Of a stretch of DNA of 64,000 nucleotides, positions 1 through 7,723 are shown piece after piece; position 1 is the first letter of the stretch, and the number at the start of each line of letters is the position of its first letter. The DNA comes from an uncultured Olsenella sp. (lineage in GTDB: Bacteria > Actinomycetota > Coriobacteriia > Coriobacteriales > Atopobiaceae), in the NCBI GenBank assembly GCA_900314495.1, contig OMVJ01000014.1, positions 1 through 64,000 on the forward strand, given 5' to 3'. A program made the translations under genes and the position numbers. The notes beneath the pieces are model-generated. The model did no database searches, was not told the DNA's origin, and saw nothing but the letters and a program-made list of their open reading frames with translations.

Positions 1-60
1 AATGTTCTTTGCGAAGCATACACCTGCCGCAAGAAAACTTACCTGCACAGCATGCGGATA

Positions 61-396
61 TCATGGATTCTGTGTGGAAGTGGCTGAGCGAATCGAAGAA
101 AATTGAGTTGCGGGCAATGCCGCCTGCGCAGCGGTAACCCGAGACATGCGTGCGTTTGCCACCATGGGAATCACCATGGCCTGCGGCAGATGGTTGCGAC
201 CCATGAGCATCGTTACCACTCCCCGCTCCGCGAGCATGGCCTGACCCATGGTTGAGATTCTGATAGATGGCCCGTACGTGATGAGCAACTCCACCTGTTC
301 CACCGGCACGCTGGCGGTGCCCGCTTCCTGCTCGATCACGAGCTGGCCGTCGTGGACGTGTACCTCCGCGGGATGCTCAATCGTAACGATGCGCAT
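61..396 (-). pseudogene. cas1: Cas1 N-terminal remnant (type II-like CRISPR integrase)
   Basis: The 111-residue product opens like the N-terminal beta domain of type II Cas1: MRIVTIEHPAEVHVHDGQLV, then ISTMGQAMLAERGVV and GRNHLPQAMVIP. The last fits the Cas1 pattern in which a 'K/R-x-LP' strand precedes the catalytic domain. Full Cas1 is about 300 residues. Here the recognisable part ends near residue 95 and a short unrelated tail leads to a stop, so the helical catalytic domain with its Glu/His/Asp metal ligands is missing. A good ribosome binding site (AAAGGAG, 6 nt before ATG) survives. No cas9, cas2 or repeat array is seen in the window; the gene upstream is an unrelated membrane protein ending in its own terminator. 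Family assignment is from pattern recognition only. I read this as the relic of a lost CRISPR locus. Confidence 0.6.
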
Positions 397-423
397 GCCG
401 CTCTCCTTTACTCCCTCGATATG

Positions 424-445
424 AAAAGGCCCCCTTCCGGGGGCC
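424..445 (-). terminator. Rho-independent terminator of the 477-857 gene
   Basis: On the minus strand GGCCCCC-GGAA-GGGGGCC is followed directly by TTTT. It sits about 30 nt after the stop of the small membrane protein gene and just before the cas1 remnant. Confidence 0.8.
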
Positions 446-476
446 TCTGCACTTGGCTCTTTGCACGTTACCTGCG

Positions 477-857
477 CTACTTTGCCAGGTTCTTCTTGTT
501 AAGCGAGCGCGAGAAAATCATGAGCAGCAGCGCTAGCAGCACGCTGGTACATATCACGCAGTACGGCGGCACCTGGTCCGTGCCGGCCACGAAGTAGAGC
601 GCCACGCCCAGCGCCACCTGCACCAGCAGCAGCACCGTGGAGAGCGTGACCAGCTTCTTGATGGTGTTGGGCACGTTGGCAATGAGCGCGCCCTGCACGC
701 CCAAGTAGAGCGAAACCACGCCGGAAGCCACGGCAAAGCCGTACGCGGGGGCCATGCCGCTCACGAACAGCAGCACGAGGCTCACGACCGTGGCGGCAAG
801 GCCAAAGATGAGGGTGACGAGCGCAAGAATCTTGATGCGCTTGCTATCTGCAGACAA
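477..857 (-). CDS. Small four-helix membrane protein of unknown function
   Basis: A 126-residue protein with four hydrophobic stretches (roughly residues 8-32, 37-60, 67-90 and 97-115) and a basic C-terminus (SRSLNKKNLAK). It is therefore probably a four-pass inner-membrane protein with both ends inside. The start is TTG, chosen because AAAGGAG lies 5 nt upstream. A strong terminator follows. It stands alone between the tRNA cluster and the cas1 remnant, with no functional context. I do not recognise the family. Confidence 0.75.
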   Translation of the reverse strand: MSADSKRIKILALVTLIFGLAATVVSLVLLFVSGMAPAYGFAVASGVVSLYLGVQGALIANVPNTIKKLVTLSTVLLLVQVALGVALYFVAGTDQVPPYCVICTSVLLALLLMIFSRSLNKKNLAK

Positions 858-1003
858 ACCGGCTCCTTTCGCCGCGTCCCGCGCGACCGACTGCGCGCGA
901 GCCTGCCGAACGTTTCAACTGGCTTTTAGGATACCCGTTCATGGCACGAAACTTGTCGCGCCGCGGTCATTCGGCGCCATGCGCCGCTCATCGATGAAAC
1001 AGC

Positions 1004-1029
1004 AAAAGGCTCCGGATTCCTCCGGAGCC
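1004..1029 (-). terminator. Terminator of the tRNA cluster
   Basis: Minus-strand GGCTCCGG-AGGAAT-CCGGAGCC followed by TTTT, starting 10 nt after the CCA end of the last tRNA-Glu. Confidence 0.85.
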
Positions 1030-1038
1030 TTGAACGTT

Positions 1039-1115
1039 TGGTAGCCCGTAGCAGATTCGAACTGCTGATCTCCGCCTTGAGAGGGCGGCGTCCTAAACCG
1101 CTAGACGAACGGGCC
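1039..1115 (-). tRNA. tRNA-Glu (anticodon CUC), copy 2
   Basis: A 77-nt cloverleaf including an encoded CCA. The acceptor stem GGCCCGT pairs with ACGGGCT and the T arm carries GTTCGAATC. The anticodon stem CCGCC/GGCGG closes the loop CTCTCAA, giving anticodon CTC (Glu, GAG codons). It is identical to the copy at 1151-1227. Confidence 0.93.
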
Positions 1116-1150
1116 ATATGTAAAAGCCAGCAAGTGGCTCGTCTAAATCA

Positions 1151-1227
1151 TGGTAGCCCGTAGCAGATTCGAACTGCTGATCTCCGCCTTGAGAGGGCGG
1201 CGTCCTAAACCGCTAGACGAACGGGCC
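1151..1227 (-). tRNA. tRNA-Glu (anticodon CUC), copy 1
   Basis: Same 77-nt sequence as the downstream copy, including encoded CCA and anticodon CTC. The copies are 35 nt apart and probably co-transcribed with the tRNA-Gln upstream. Confidence 0.93.
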
Positions 1228-1245
1228 AAACCCTGCGAGGAAGAA

Positions 1246-1319
1246 TGGCTGGGCCTGAGAGAATCGAACTCCCACTGACAGAACCAGAATCTGCTGTCCT
1301 ACCGTTAGACGAAGGCCCA
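1246..1319 (-). tRNA. tRNA-Gln (anticodon CUG)
   Basis: A 74-nt cloverleaf with encoded CCA. The acceptor stem TGGGCCT pairs with AGGCCCA. The anticodon stem GCAGA/TCTGT closes the loop TTCTGGT, giving CTG (Gln, CAG codons). It is first in the three-tRNA cluster. A promoter should lie in the 130 nt upstream, but I could not place good -35/-10 boxes. Confidence 0.92.
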
Positions 1320-1394
1320 ATTGGTGATCAGACCGAATGCAAGCGCAAATCTTGATTTTTTCGAATCATCGCGGATTTGTGGAGTGAGCATGAA

Positions 1395-1426
1395 GCCCCA
1401 TGTCGTGTGGCACACGTGTATGGGGC
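1395..1426. other. Strong hairpin between the Cys-rich gene and the tRNA cluster
   Basis: GCCCCAT and ATGGGGC arms enclose an inner GTGTG-G-CACAC hairpin. It lies about 30 nt after the stop of the 85-aa gene. There is no clear T-run on either side, so it may be a terminator without a U tract or simply a structured spacer. Confidence 0.5.
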
Positions 1427-1454
1427 CGGCGCACAGCTTGCGCGTCACTAGCAG

Positions 1455-1712
1455 CTACTTGGCAATCCCCTTTTCTGGATTTCGTGGACGGAAGGCTGGG
1501 CAAACCCAATTGGTGCCCAGGTAGAGCTTGCCAAAGGGATCCACCGTAGGAAACAGGGAGTCGGGTTCCAGCGCAAAGTTCTTGAGCTCGCACTCGTGCG
1601 GGTTGCGATTGGTAAGCGTGTAGCCCTTGTCGCACGTGCCAAAGAACTCGTCGTTCTTCTCGCTGCGCTCAATCTTCGAGAACAGGCAGTCGGTGCAGTG
1701 ATACCCAGCCAT
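1455..1712 (-). CDS. Small Cys-rich protein of unknown function
   Basis: An 85-residue protein starting MAGYHCTDCLFSKIERSEKN. Cysteines occur as CxxC near the N-terminus (residues 6 and 9) and singly at about 27, 41 and 70, the last in NWVCPAF. The spacing suggests a small metal-binding (zinc ribbon-like) fold, though no family is recognised. GGGAGG lies 6 nt before the ATG. It stands alone between the cca gene and the tRNAs. It could be a conserved lineage-specific protein; I infer no function. Confidence 0.6.
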   Translation of the reverse strand: MAGYHCTDCLFSKIERSEKNDEFFGTCDKGYTLTNRNPHECELKNFALEPDSLFPTVDPFGKLYLGTNWVCPAFRPRNPEKGIAK

Positions 1713-1876
1713 GATTTGCCTCCCAAGCGCGGCGCGGTTTCACGGCGGACATCTTACTCCCCCGTCCAGGAAATCGCATCAAACACGCCCAGCCTTATCC
1801 AGAAAGGAACGAATTGCGCGTCATCTGTTCGGTGAGGGCCACCGTCGCACGGGAAGGCCAACGCACGACAGGCCAT

Positions 1877-1925
1877 CCGGGTGCCGCAGCGGCACCCGGG
1901 CGTCTCATCCGCTCTCTGATGAGAC
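1877..1925. terminator. Two back-to-back hairpins after cca
   Basis: CCGGGTGCC/GGCACCCGG (1877-1899) and GTCTCAT/ATGAGAC (1902-1925) are two consecutive perfect inverted repeats about 20 nt past the cca stop. Neither has a T-run, so termination is inferred from position only. Confidence 0.4.
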
Positions 1926-1945
1926 GCGAGAACCGTCCCCCCGTC

Positions 1946-3367
1946 TCACACCCGTGGCATGCCGGAGTACTCCTCCAGCCATGCCAGAAGCGCCTCGCGC
2001 TCGTTGGGGACCACGCCGTCCACCACGGCGACAAGCATGGCGTCCAGGAAGACGCCAATGCCCGGCCCGGGACGCATGCCGAACTCGCTCATGAGGTCGC
2101 GCCCGCCCACCGCAAGCTGCGACTCCTTGAACACCGGCCCGCGCGAGACCTCCTCCCGCACAAGCGCGGAAATCTGGTCCAGCGTCTGGATGAAGCCGTA
2201 CGCGCGCCACGACTTGCCAATGGCGTCGGCCCGCTTCAGGTCCAGCAACTCGTAGGTCAGGCGGGTCTCCTGGCCGGGGCACTCGTGACTGAACTTCTGC
2301 ATGGTACGGCGTACCGACCGCTGCGTCGCAAAGACGCGGTGATCGTGATAGCGCACCAAAAGCCGCGCGGGCACGGCAACCTCACGCCGAACGGCCAGCC
2401 GCCGCATGATGCGGTCCGCCATGCTGGCACCCACCACGGGGTGCTTGAAGAAGTGACCGCCACCCTCCGCGTCCAGGCTGAAGCAGACCGGCTTGGCAAC
2501 GTCGTGCAGGAAGGCCGCCCACTGAAGCTCCGGCCGGGCGAGCCCGCCCGTGAACTCCTGCACGCCCATGCAGACGCGGGCCGTGTGCTCCAGCACGTCA
2601 TAGAAGTGGTAGGGGTTGTGCTGGTCAAAGCCACGCATGGCCTGCAGCTCCGGCAGCGCGGCGCACATGACGTCGGTCTCGTTCATGAGGGCCCAGCCCA
2701 TCTTGCCGCAGCGCACGATGCCGTCCAGCTCTTGCCCAATGCGCTCCTGCGCAATGTAGGTGAGCTCAGGCGCGCACGCCACCAGCGCCTCCTGCGTGGC
2801 CGCCTCCACCGAGAAGCCCATGCGGGCGGCAAACCGCACCGCCCGCAGCACGCGCAGGGCGTCCTCCTCAAAGCGCTCCCGCGGCACGCCCACGGCGCGA
2901 ATGACTCGCAGGTTGAGGTCCCCTTCGCCACCAAAGGGGTCCAGCAGGCCGCGCGTTGGGTGCCAGGCCATGGCGTTCACCGTGAAATCGCGGCGAGCCA
3001 GGTCCTCACGCACGTCGCGCACGAAGCGAACCTCGTCGGGGTGGCGCAGGTCAGAGTACGTGCCCTCCACGCGGTAGGTGGTCACCTCCACGGGCTTGCC
3101 GTCCATGACCACGGTCACGGTTCCGTGCGCCGTGCCAGTCTCGTGCACGGGGAAGCCTGCCGCGGCAAAGGCGCGCTCCACCTCCTGCCAAGGGGCGGAA
3201 GTGGTGACATCCACGTCGTGCCCGGGCAGGCCGCGCAGGGCGTCGCGCACCCAGCCGCCCACGACCCAGGCTTCCCAGCCCGCGGATTCCAGCACGTCAA
3301 GCGCCTTCAGGGCGTAGGCGGGGCAGGCGGCGCCCAGCCCGTCATGCGAAATGTGACTCAGCGCCAA
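1946..3367 (-). CDS. cca: CCA-adding enzyme (tRNA nucleotidyltransferase, class II, with HD domain)
   Basis: Adds or repairs the 3' CCA end of tRNAs using CTP and ATP. The class II core is clear: GGWVRDALRG near residue 37, the catalytic carboxylate motif HDVDVTT near 50 and RRDFTVNAM near 125. A C-terminal HD-type domain (FLHDVAKP, later YHDH) places it in the HDIG-containing branch. The open frame extends to a TTG at 3466, but I prefer the TTG at 3367: a strong GGGGGAGG lies 5 nt before it and the upstream codons are low-complexity Ala-rich. This gives 473 residues, a normal length. All three tRNA genes in this window already encode CCA, so here the enzyme would mainly repair ends. It is single-gene and convergent with none of its neighbours. 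Confidence 0.95.
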   Translation of the reverse strand: MALSHISHDGLGAACPAYALKALDVLESAGWEAWVVGGWVRDALRGLPGHDVDVTTSAPWQEVERAFAAAGFPVHETGTAHGTVTVVMDGKPVEVTTYRVEGTYSDLRHPDEVRFVRDVREDLARRDFTVNAMAWHPTRGLLDPFGGEGDLNLRVIRAVGVPRERFEEDALRVLRAVRFAARMGFSVEAATQEALVACAPELTYIAQERIGQELDGIVRCGKMGWALMNETDVMCAALPELQAMRGFDQHNPYHFYDVLEHTARVCMGVQEFTGGLARPELQWAAFLHDVAKPVCFSLDAEGGGHFFKHPVVGASMADRIMRRLAVRREVAVPARLLVRYHDHRVFATQRSVRRTMQKFSHECPGQETRLTYELLDLKRADAIGKSWRAYGFIQTLDQISALVREEVSRGPVFKESQLAVGGRDLMSEFGMRPGPGIGVFLDAMLVAVVDGVVPNEREALLAWLEEYSGMPRV

Positions 3368-3557
3368 AGCAACCTCCCCCACCTTCGCGGAAACAGCAGC
3401 AATCTTCGCCGCAAGTATAGCGCGGGGCGCGCACGCGGCGGGCAGCCCCGCCAAAGCGGTCGGCAAAAGCGCCCCGTGAATGCGCCTGTATGCGCCACGT
3501 CAAATCCCCGCATCGTTGAAGCCAGCTCGCCCCTGGCGCGGGAACGAACGCCGCCCG

Positions 3558-3566
3558 TGATAGACT
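3558..3566 (+). promoter_or_regulatory. Possible extended -10 of the double peptidase gene
   Basis: TGATAGACT fits an extended -10 element (TG-N-TANNNT) 48 nt before the ATG. No good -35 is visible. Confidence 0.4.
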
Positions 3567-3613
3567 TTTGAACTGTTAAGCAAACCTAACCCCACAGCAC
3601 AAGGAGAACGCCC

Positions 3614-6475
3614 ATGGACGAACCCGTGCGCATCACCGCAGACGACCTCGCCTCCGCCAGCGCGGAATTCAACGCCGAACGCGCCAACATCGTGGCCAAG
3701 AACGCCGTCACCTCTGCTGGCCTGCGAAAGGCCGCCCGCGTGCCGGAGGGAGTGGCCGCCAACGCCCTCACCTTCGACGTGGAGGTCACGCAGGGCGAGC
3801 GCTGCGACCAGAAGCGGTCCGGCCGCTGCTGGATGTTCGCCAGCCTCAACACCATGCGCTACCGTACCATCAAGAAGTACAACCTCCGCACCTTTGAGCT
3901 GAGCCAGGCCTACCCCCTGTTCTGGGACAAGCTGGAGAAGTCCAACTGGTTCCTGCAGAACATCCTGGACACGCTTGACGAGCCCCTCTCCGGCAGGCTG
4001 GTCTCCTACCTGCTGATGGATCCCATCGGTGACGGCGGCCAATGGGACATGTTCCGCTCCCTCGTGAAGAAGTACGGCGTCGTCCCCAAGGAGGCCATGC
4101 CCGAGACCGAGTGCTCCAGCAACACGCGCGAGATGGACAGCTGCCTCACGCGCTACCTGCGCGGATGCGCCAAGCGCCTGCGCCAGTCCCACGAGGCGGG
4201 CGTGGGTATGGACGACCTTCTTGCCATGAAGAAGCAGATGATGGGCGACGTGTACCACCTGCTGGCCACCTGCCTGGGCGAGCCGCCCGCCCGCTTCAGC
4301 GTGCGCCTGCGCGACAAGGAGGGCAAGCTGGCGCTGGCCGGCACCTTCACGCCGCAGGAGTTCTTTGCGGAGGCCGTGGGCATGGAGCTGGACGACTACG
4401 TGTCTCTCATCAGCGCGCCGACGGCAGACAAGCCCTTCGGCCACGTGTACACCGTGAGCCGCCTGGGCAACGTGGTGGAGGACGGCGGCGTTCGCTACCT
4501 CAACCTTCCGCCCCAGGAGCTCAAGCGCATGGCCGTAGCCCAGCTCAAGGACGACCTACCCGTCTGGTTTGGCTGCGACGTGGCCCAGAGCTACCTGCGC
4601 GACGAGGGCATCATGGACACGGCAGCGCTGGACGTGGACACGCTGCTGGGCTTCCCCGTGGAGGGCTGCATGACCAAGGCGGAGCGCCTGGACTACCACG
4701 AGTCCCTCATGACGCACGCCATGGTGCTGGAGGGCGTGAACCTGGACGCCGACGGCAGCCCCACCCTGTGGAAGGTGGAGAACAGCTGGGGCAAGGAGCA
4801 CGGCCGCAACGGCTTCGACACCCTCTCTGACGCCTGGTTTGACGAGTACGTGTACCAGATCGTGGTGGACAAGAAGTACCTGACGGACGAGGAGCGCCAC
4901 GCGTACGAGACCGAGAAGGCCACCGTGCTGGAGCCCTGGGACCCCATGGGGTCTCTCGCCCGCTGCTACGCGGACGCGCCTGCGGAGGGCGCCGCGGCTG
5001 ACCCCGCTGCCATCAGCCCCGCCTGGGCCGCCGAGCAGGCGCAGGCCTTCCCCAAGGAGCGCGCCAACCGCGTGGCCCGCAACTCCGTCACCTACTCCAA
5101 CGTGTTGGCCGCGGCGCGCGACGCCTCCCGCATGCGCACCTACACAGACACCTACGGCGTGGCCACGCCCAAGACCGGCGACGTGACCAACCAGCGCCAG
5201 TCCGGCCGCTGCTGGATGTTCGCCTCCCTCAACGTGGCTCGCCAGGCAACCATGAAGCTACTGGACGTGGACAGCTTTGAGTTCAGCCAGGCCTACGGCA
5301 TGTTCTACGACAAGCTGGAGAAGGCCAACGCCATGCTGGAGTACGTGATCCAGACCGCGGACCTGCCCGAGGACTCCCGCGAGCTGGAGTGCATCTTCGA
5401 CTTGGGCCGCTCCGACGGCGGCTACTACAACTTTGCCATGAACCTCATTCTGAAGTACGGCCTGGTGCCCAAGTCCGCCATGCCGGAGTCCGCCGCCAGC
5501 AAGAACTCGCGCGAGATGAACGCCCAGCTGTCGCGCCTTCTGCACAAGGACGCCTCCATCCTGCGCCACGCGCACGCGGACGGCGAGACGGACGAACAGC
5601 TGCGCACCCGCAAGGCGGCCATGATGGCCGACGTGCACCGCCTCCTCTGCACCTGCCTGGGAGAGCCGCCCGTGACCTTTGACTTCGAGTGCAAGGTGGG
5701 CAAGGACGCGCAGGTGGACGCGGCCAAGCTGAGCCCCGTGGAGCCCGCCAAGGACGCGAAGGCCGCCGATGCCGCAGCCGACGCCACGGAGGGCGACAAG
5801 CCCGCGGACAAGCCCACGCAGATCCTGCGCGACCGCGGCATCACCCCGCAGCAGTTCCGCGAGCGCTACGTGCCCTTCGACGCCGCGGACTTCGTGGACC
5901 TTCTCTCCATTCCCAACCGGCGCTACCCCTTCGGCCACGTCTATCACATCACCCTGCTGGACTACGCGGGCGCACCGGTCCCCAACCGCTACCTCAACAC
6001 TGACCAGGCCGTGTTGGAGCAAGCGGCCATCGCCTCCCTCAAGGCCGGCGTGCCCGTGGCCTTTGCCTGCGACGTGCTGCAGGAGTTCCCGCGCCACATC
6101 AGCGACTTCAACTATGTTCTGGGCACCGACACCATGGACTTCGACGGCCTCTTCGGCATCGACTTCGGCATGTCCCGCCAGGACATGGCAGAGATCGGCG
6201 AGACCCGCCTCACGCACGAGATGACCCTGCAGGGCGTGGAGCTGGACGCAAGCGGCAACCCGCTGGCCTGGCGAGTGGAGAACAGCTGGGGCAAGGAGGC
6301 CGGCAAGGACGGCTACCTGATAATGACGGCGGACTGGTTCCGCACCTACGGCGGCAACGTGAGCGTGCGCCGCGAGTTCGTGCCGGCCGACGCCCTGCGG
6401 CTCTGGGACACCCTGCCCGCGGAGGACGTGCCGCAGTGGTCCGGCCTCGGCAGGTTCCTGGGCGCACGGGACTAG
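3614..6475 (+). CDS. Tandem fusion of two C1B cysteine aminopeptidases (PepC/bleomycin hydrolase family)
   Basis: The 953-residue protein holds two full papain-like C1B units; a PepC or bleomycin hydrolase alone is about 440-450 residues. Unit 1 (about 1-460) has oxyanion Gln66, nucleophile Cys72 in SGRCWMFASLN, His368 in MTHAM and Asn390 in VENSWGKE. Unit 2 (about 475-953) repeats this with Gln527, Cys533 in SGRCWMFASLN, His868 in LTHEM and Asn890 in VENSWGKE. Both look catalytically intact. Unit 2 carries an Ala/Asp/Lys-rich insertion near residues 710-745. No signal peptide is present, so it should be cytosolic and act on peptides. Family PepC enzymes form hexameric barrels with six active sites; a fused dimer could give a trimer of dimers, which is inference. 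AAGGAG precedes the ATG. It is monocistronic on the plus strand, convergent with a decayed lipoprotein gene. Confidence 0.93.
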   Translation: MDEPVRITADDLASASAEFNAERANIVAKNAVTSAGLRKAARVPEGVAANALTFDVEVTQGERCDQKRSGRCWMFASLNTMRYRTIKKYNLRTFELSQAYPLFWDKLEKSNWFLQNILDTLDEPLSGRLVSYLLMDPIGDGGQWDMFRSLVKKYGVVPKEAMPETECSSNTREMDSCLTRYLRGCAKRLRQSHEAGVGMDDLLAMKKQMMGDVYHLLATCLGEPPARFSVRLRDKEGKLALAGTFTPQEFFAEAVGMELDDYVSLISAPTADKPFGHVYTVSRLGNVVEDGGVRYLNLPPQELKRMAVAQLKDDLPVWFGCDVAQSYLRDEGIMDTAALDVDTLLGFPVEGCMTKAERLDYHESLMTHAMVLEGVNLDADGSPTLWKVENSWGKEHGRNGFDTLSDAWFDEYVYQIVVDKKYLTDEERHAYETEKATVLEPWDPMGSLARCYADAPAEGAAADPAAISPAWAAEQAQAFPKERANRVARNSVTYSNVLAAARDASRMRTYTDTYGVATPKTGDVTNQRQSGRCWMFASLNVARQATMKLLDVDSFEFSQAYGMFYDKLEKANAMLEYVIQTADLPEDSRELECIFDLGRSDGGYYNFAMNLILKYGLVPKSAMPESAASKNSREMNAQLSRLLHKDASILRHAHADGETDEQLRTRKAAMMADVHRLLCTCLGEPPVTFDFECKVGKDAQVDAAKLSPVEPAKDAKAADAAADATEGDKPADKPTQILRDRGITPQQFRERYVPFDAADFVDLLSIPNRRYPFGHVYHITLLDYAGAPVPNRYLNTDQAVLEQAAIASLKAGVPVAFACDVLQEFPRHISDFNYVLGTDTMDFDGLFGIDFGMSRQDMAEIGETRLTHEMTLQGVELDASGNPLAWRVENSWGKEAGKDGYLIMTADWFRTYGGNVSVRREFVPADALRLWDTLPAEDVPQWSGLGRFLGARD

Positions 6476-6514
6476 GACAGACAGCGCCGCGCAGACAGAG
6501 AAGACCGTGCGGGC

Positions 6515-7106
6515 GGCTCCGTCACCAGGGTCGGAGATCAGCTGGCCCTCGCCGCCCATGATTGCCACCACCTCCTCGTAGCTCATGCCTTCGGTGACCT
6601 TCTCGTACTGCTCTGCCGTCATGGGCGCGGCGGAGTCCGCACCCACCCCAAGCTGGGTCTTGTTGACCACCTTGTCGTCCATGAACATGACCTGCGCAAT
6701 GCCCCAGCTGTCGTCCTCCCAGCTGTACAGCCGCGACTCCGTGCCGCCGGACTCGCCATGTTGGTTCTTGCTGTAAACGGCCTCCCAGGTTCCCGTCAGC
6801 GCCCCCTCGTCTCCGGAGGCACTCCACGTGCCATCGCCCTCGTCGCCCCACATGGAGCACGAGGCAGACCCGTCATCCCCCCAGGGTGAGCACGGTGTTC
6901 AGGCCAAGCGCTCGAGCCCTGTCATACGCGTCGGCATCCACCTCGTTGCCGCTTGCGTCGACCAGGCTTACCGCTTCCCACGTGCCGGCGAAGCCATCAG
7001 TCGCGGCTGGCTCGCCCCCACACCCGCCGATGGTGCACGCCAGCATGACGGCCCCCAACACGGCAAGCAACCTCTTTGCGAGGCCTTCCAGCTTCAGTTC
7101 GAACAT
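6515..7106 (-). pseudogene. Decayed lipoprotein gene with BLIP-like repeats, frameshifted
   Basis: The ATG at 7106, with GGAGG upstream, begins MFELKLEGLAKRLLAVLGAV and leads to a lipobox ending IGGC, so a lipoprotein signal peptide is present. After GTWEAVSLVDASG the frame runs NTVLTLGG and stops. Removing one G from the run of six (near 6880-6886) restores the frame into DDGSASCSMWGDEGDGTW, then LYSWEDDSWGIAQVMF and EQYEKVTEGMSYEEVVAIMG. The latter motifs resemble the small repeated domain of beta-lactamase-inhibitor-like lipoproteins. The second repeat is cut off after GGEGQLISDPG, right at the 3' end of the convergent peptidase gene. One homopolymer indel plus 3' loss makes this a pseudogene, unless the G run is phase-variable or a sequencing error. 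Confidence 0.65.
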
Positions 7107-7169
7107 CGCAGCCTCCGTCCATTCGGGTACGAAATCTTGCCCAAATGTAGGTGGCAGCGCGCGAGCAGA

Positions 7170-7281
7170 CACTAGCTGCCAGCTAGGATTCCCCACGCGG
7201 CAGGCGTCTTGCCGTCCCAGCGGAAGCCATGGCATGGGGGGCACGGCACGAGGGGGCAGAAATCAGTGCTGGCAGCTAGTG
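7170..7281. repeat. 14-bp perfect inverted repeat around an 84-bp spacer
   Basis: CACTAGCTGCCAGC at 7170-7183 and its exact reverse complement at 7268-7281. The left arm also contains a 15-bp palindrome, CTAGCTG-C-CAGCTAG (7172-7186). It lies between the divergent lipoprotein pseudogene and the XRE-like gene, so an operator or a small mobile relic is possible. Confidence 0.55.
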
Positions 7282-7330
7282 CGGCAGGACGGGCTACGTC
7301 GTAGCATCCACGTCGACGGAGAGGACGAAC

Positions 7331-7663
7331 ATGAGCTCCACCACCGAACATCTCGAGCACCTGCTCGCACGCAAGCACCTGACCGCAGAGAGCGCGGTCC
7401 GCATGTCTGGCATCCCGGTGACGCGAGGCATGCGCATCTTTGGCTCGGAGTGCGCACCCCGCCGAGACGAGCTCCTCCGCATCGCCGCAGGCATGGCGCT
7501 GACCGCCGATGAGGCAAATGCGCTGCTGCGGGCGGCTGGCATTGCCCAGCTGGACCGCGACGTGCACAGGGATTCCGTCATAGGCCGAGGCCTTGACTCT
7601 GGTACGTCCCTGCAACGGCTAAACGAAGAACTGCGGAGGCTTGGCTTGGAGGGCATTCGGTAG
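7331..7663 (+). CDS. Small XRE/HTH-like DNA-binding protein
   Basis: A 110-residue protein. Residues about 15-55 (TAESAVRMSGIPVTRGMRI and the following PRRDELLRIAAGM) read like a helix-turn-helix of the XRE type: helix, SGIP turn, recognition helix, then the 'RDELLRIAAGMALTADEAN' supporting helices. Next come LLRAAGIAQL and a C-terminal DSVIGRGLDSG-LQRLNEEL segment. This architecture is seen in small Firmicutes/Actinobacteria regulators. GGAGAGGAC precedes the ATG. It is monocistronic, and the inverted repeats at 7170-7281 lie directly upstream and could be its operator. Family assignment is moderate; target genes are unknown. Confidence 0.6.
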   Translation: MSSTTEHLEHLLARKHLTAESAVRMSGIPVTRGMRIFGSECAPRRDELLRIAAGMALTADEANALLRAAGIAQLDRDVHRDSVIGRGLDSGTSLQRLNEELRRLGLEGIR

Positions 7664-7723
7664 GCGCGGGGACGGTCAAGCCGTGGCCAGCGACCATGGC
7701 TGCCGCATGACCAGGGCCATCCG

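Noticed and set aside
1-400. CRISPR repeat array near the cas1 fragment
   Set aside because: No regularly spaced direct repeats are visible in the window; only the fragment remains.
3367-3466. An upstream TTG start of cca giving 506 residues
   Set aside because: No Shine-Dalgarno; the TTG at 3367 has GGGGGAGG 5 nt upstream and the extra residues are low-complexity.
1814-3571. A long plus-strand open frame of 585 codons opposite cca
   Set aside because: It is antisense to a clear CCA-adding enzyme, is rich in Arg/His/Gly and has no recognisable domain; it arises from high GC.
5258-6853. A 531-codon minus frame over the peptidase gene
   Set aside because: Only its first 110 residues match the lipoprotein relic; the rest is antisense to the peptidase.
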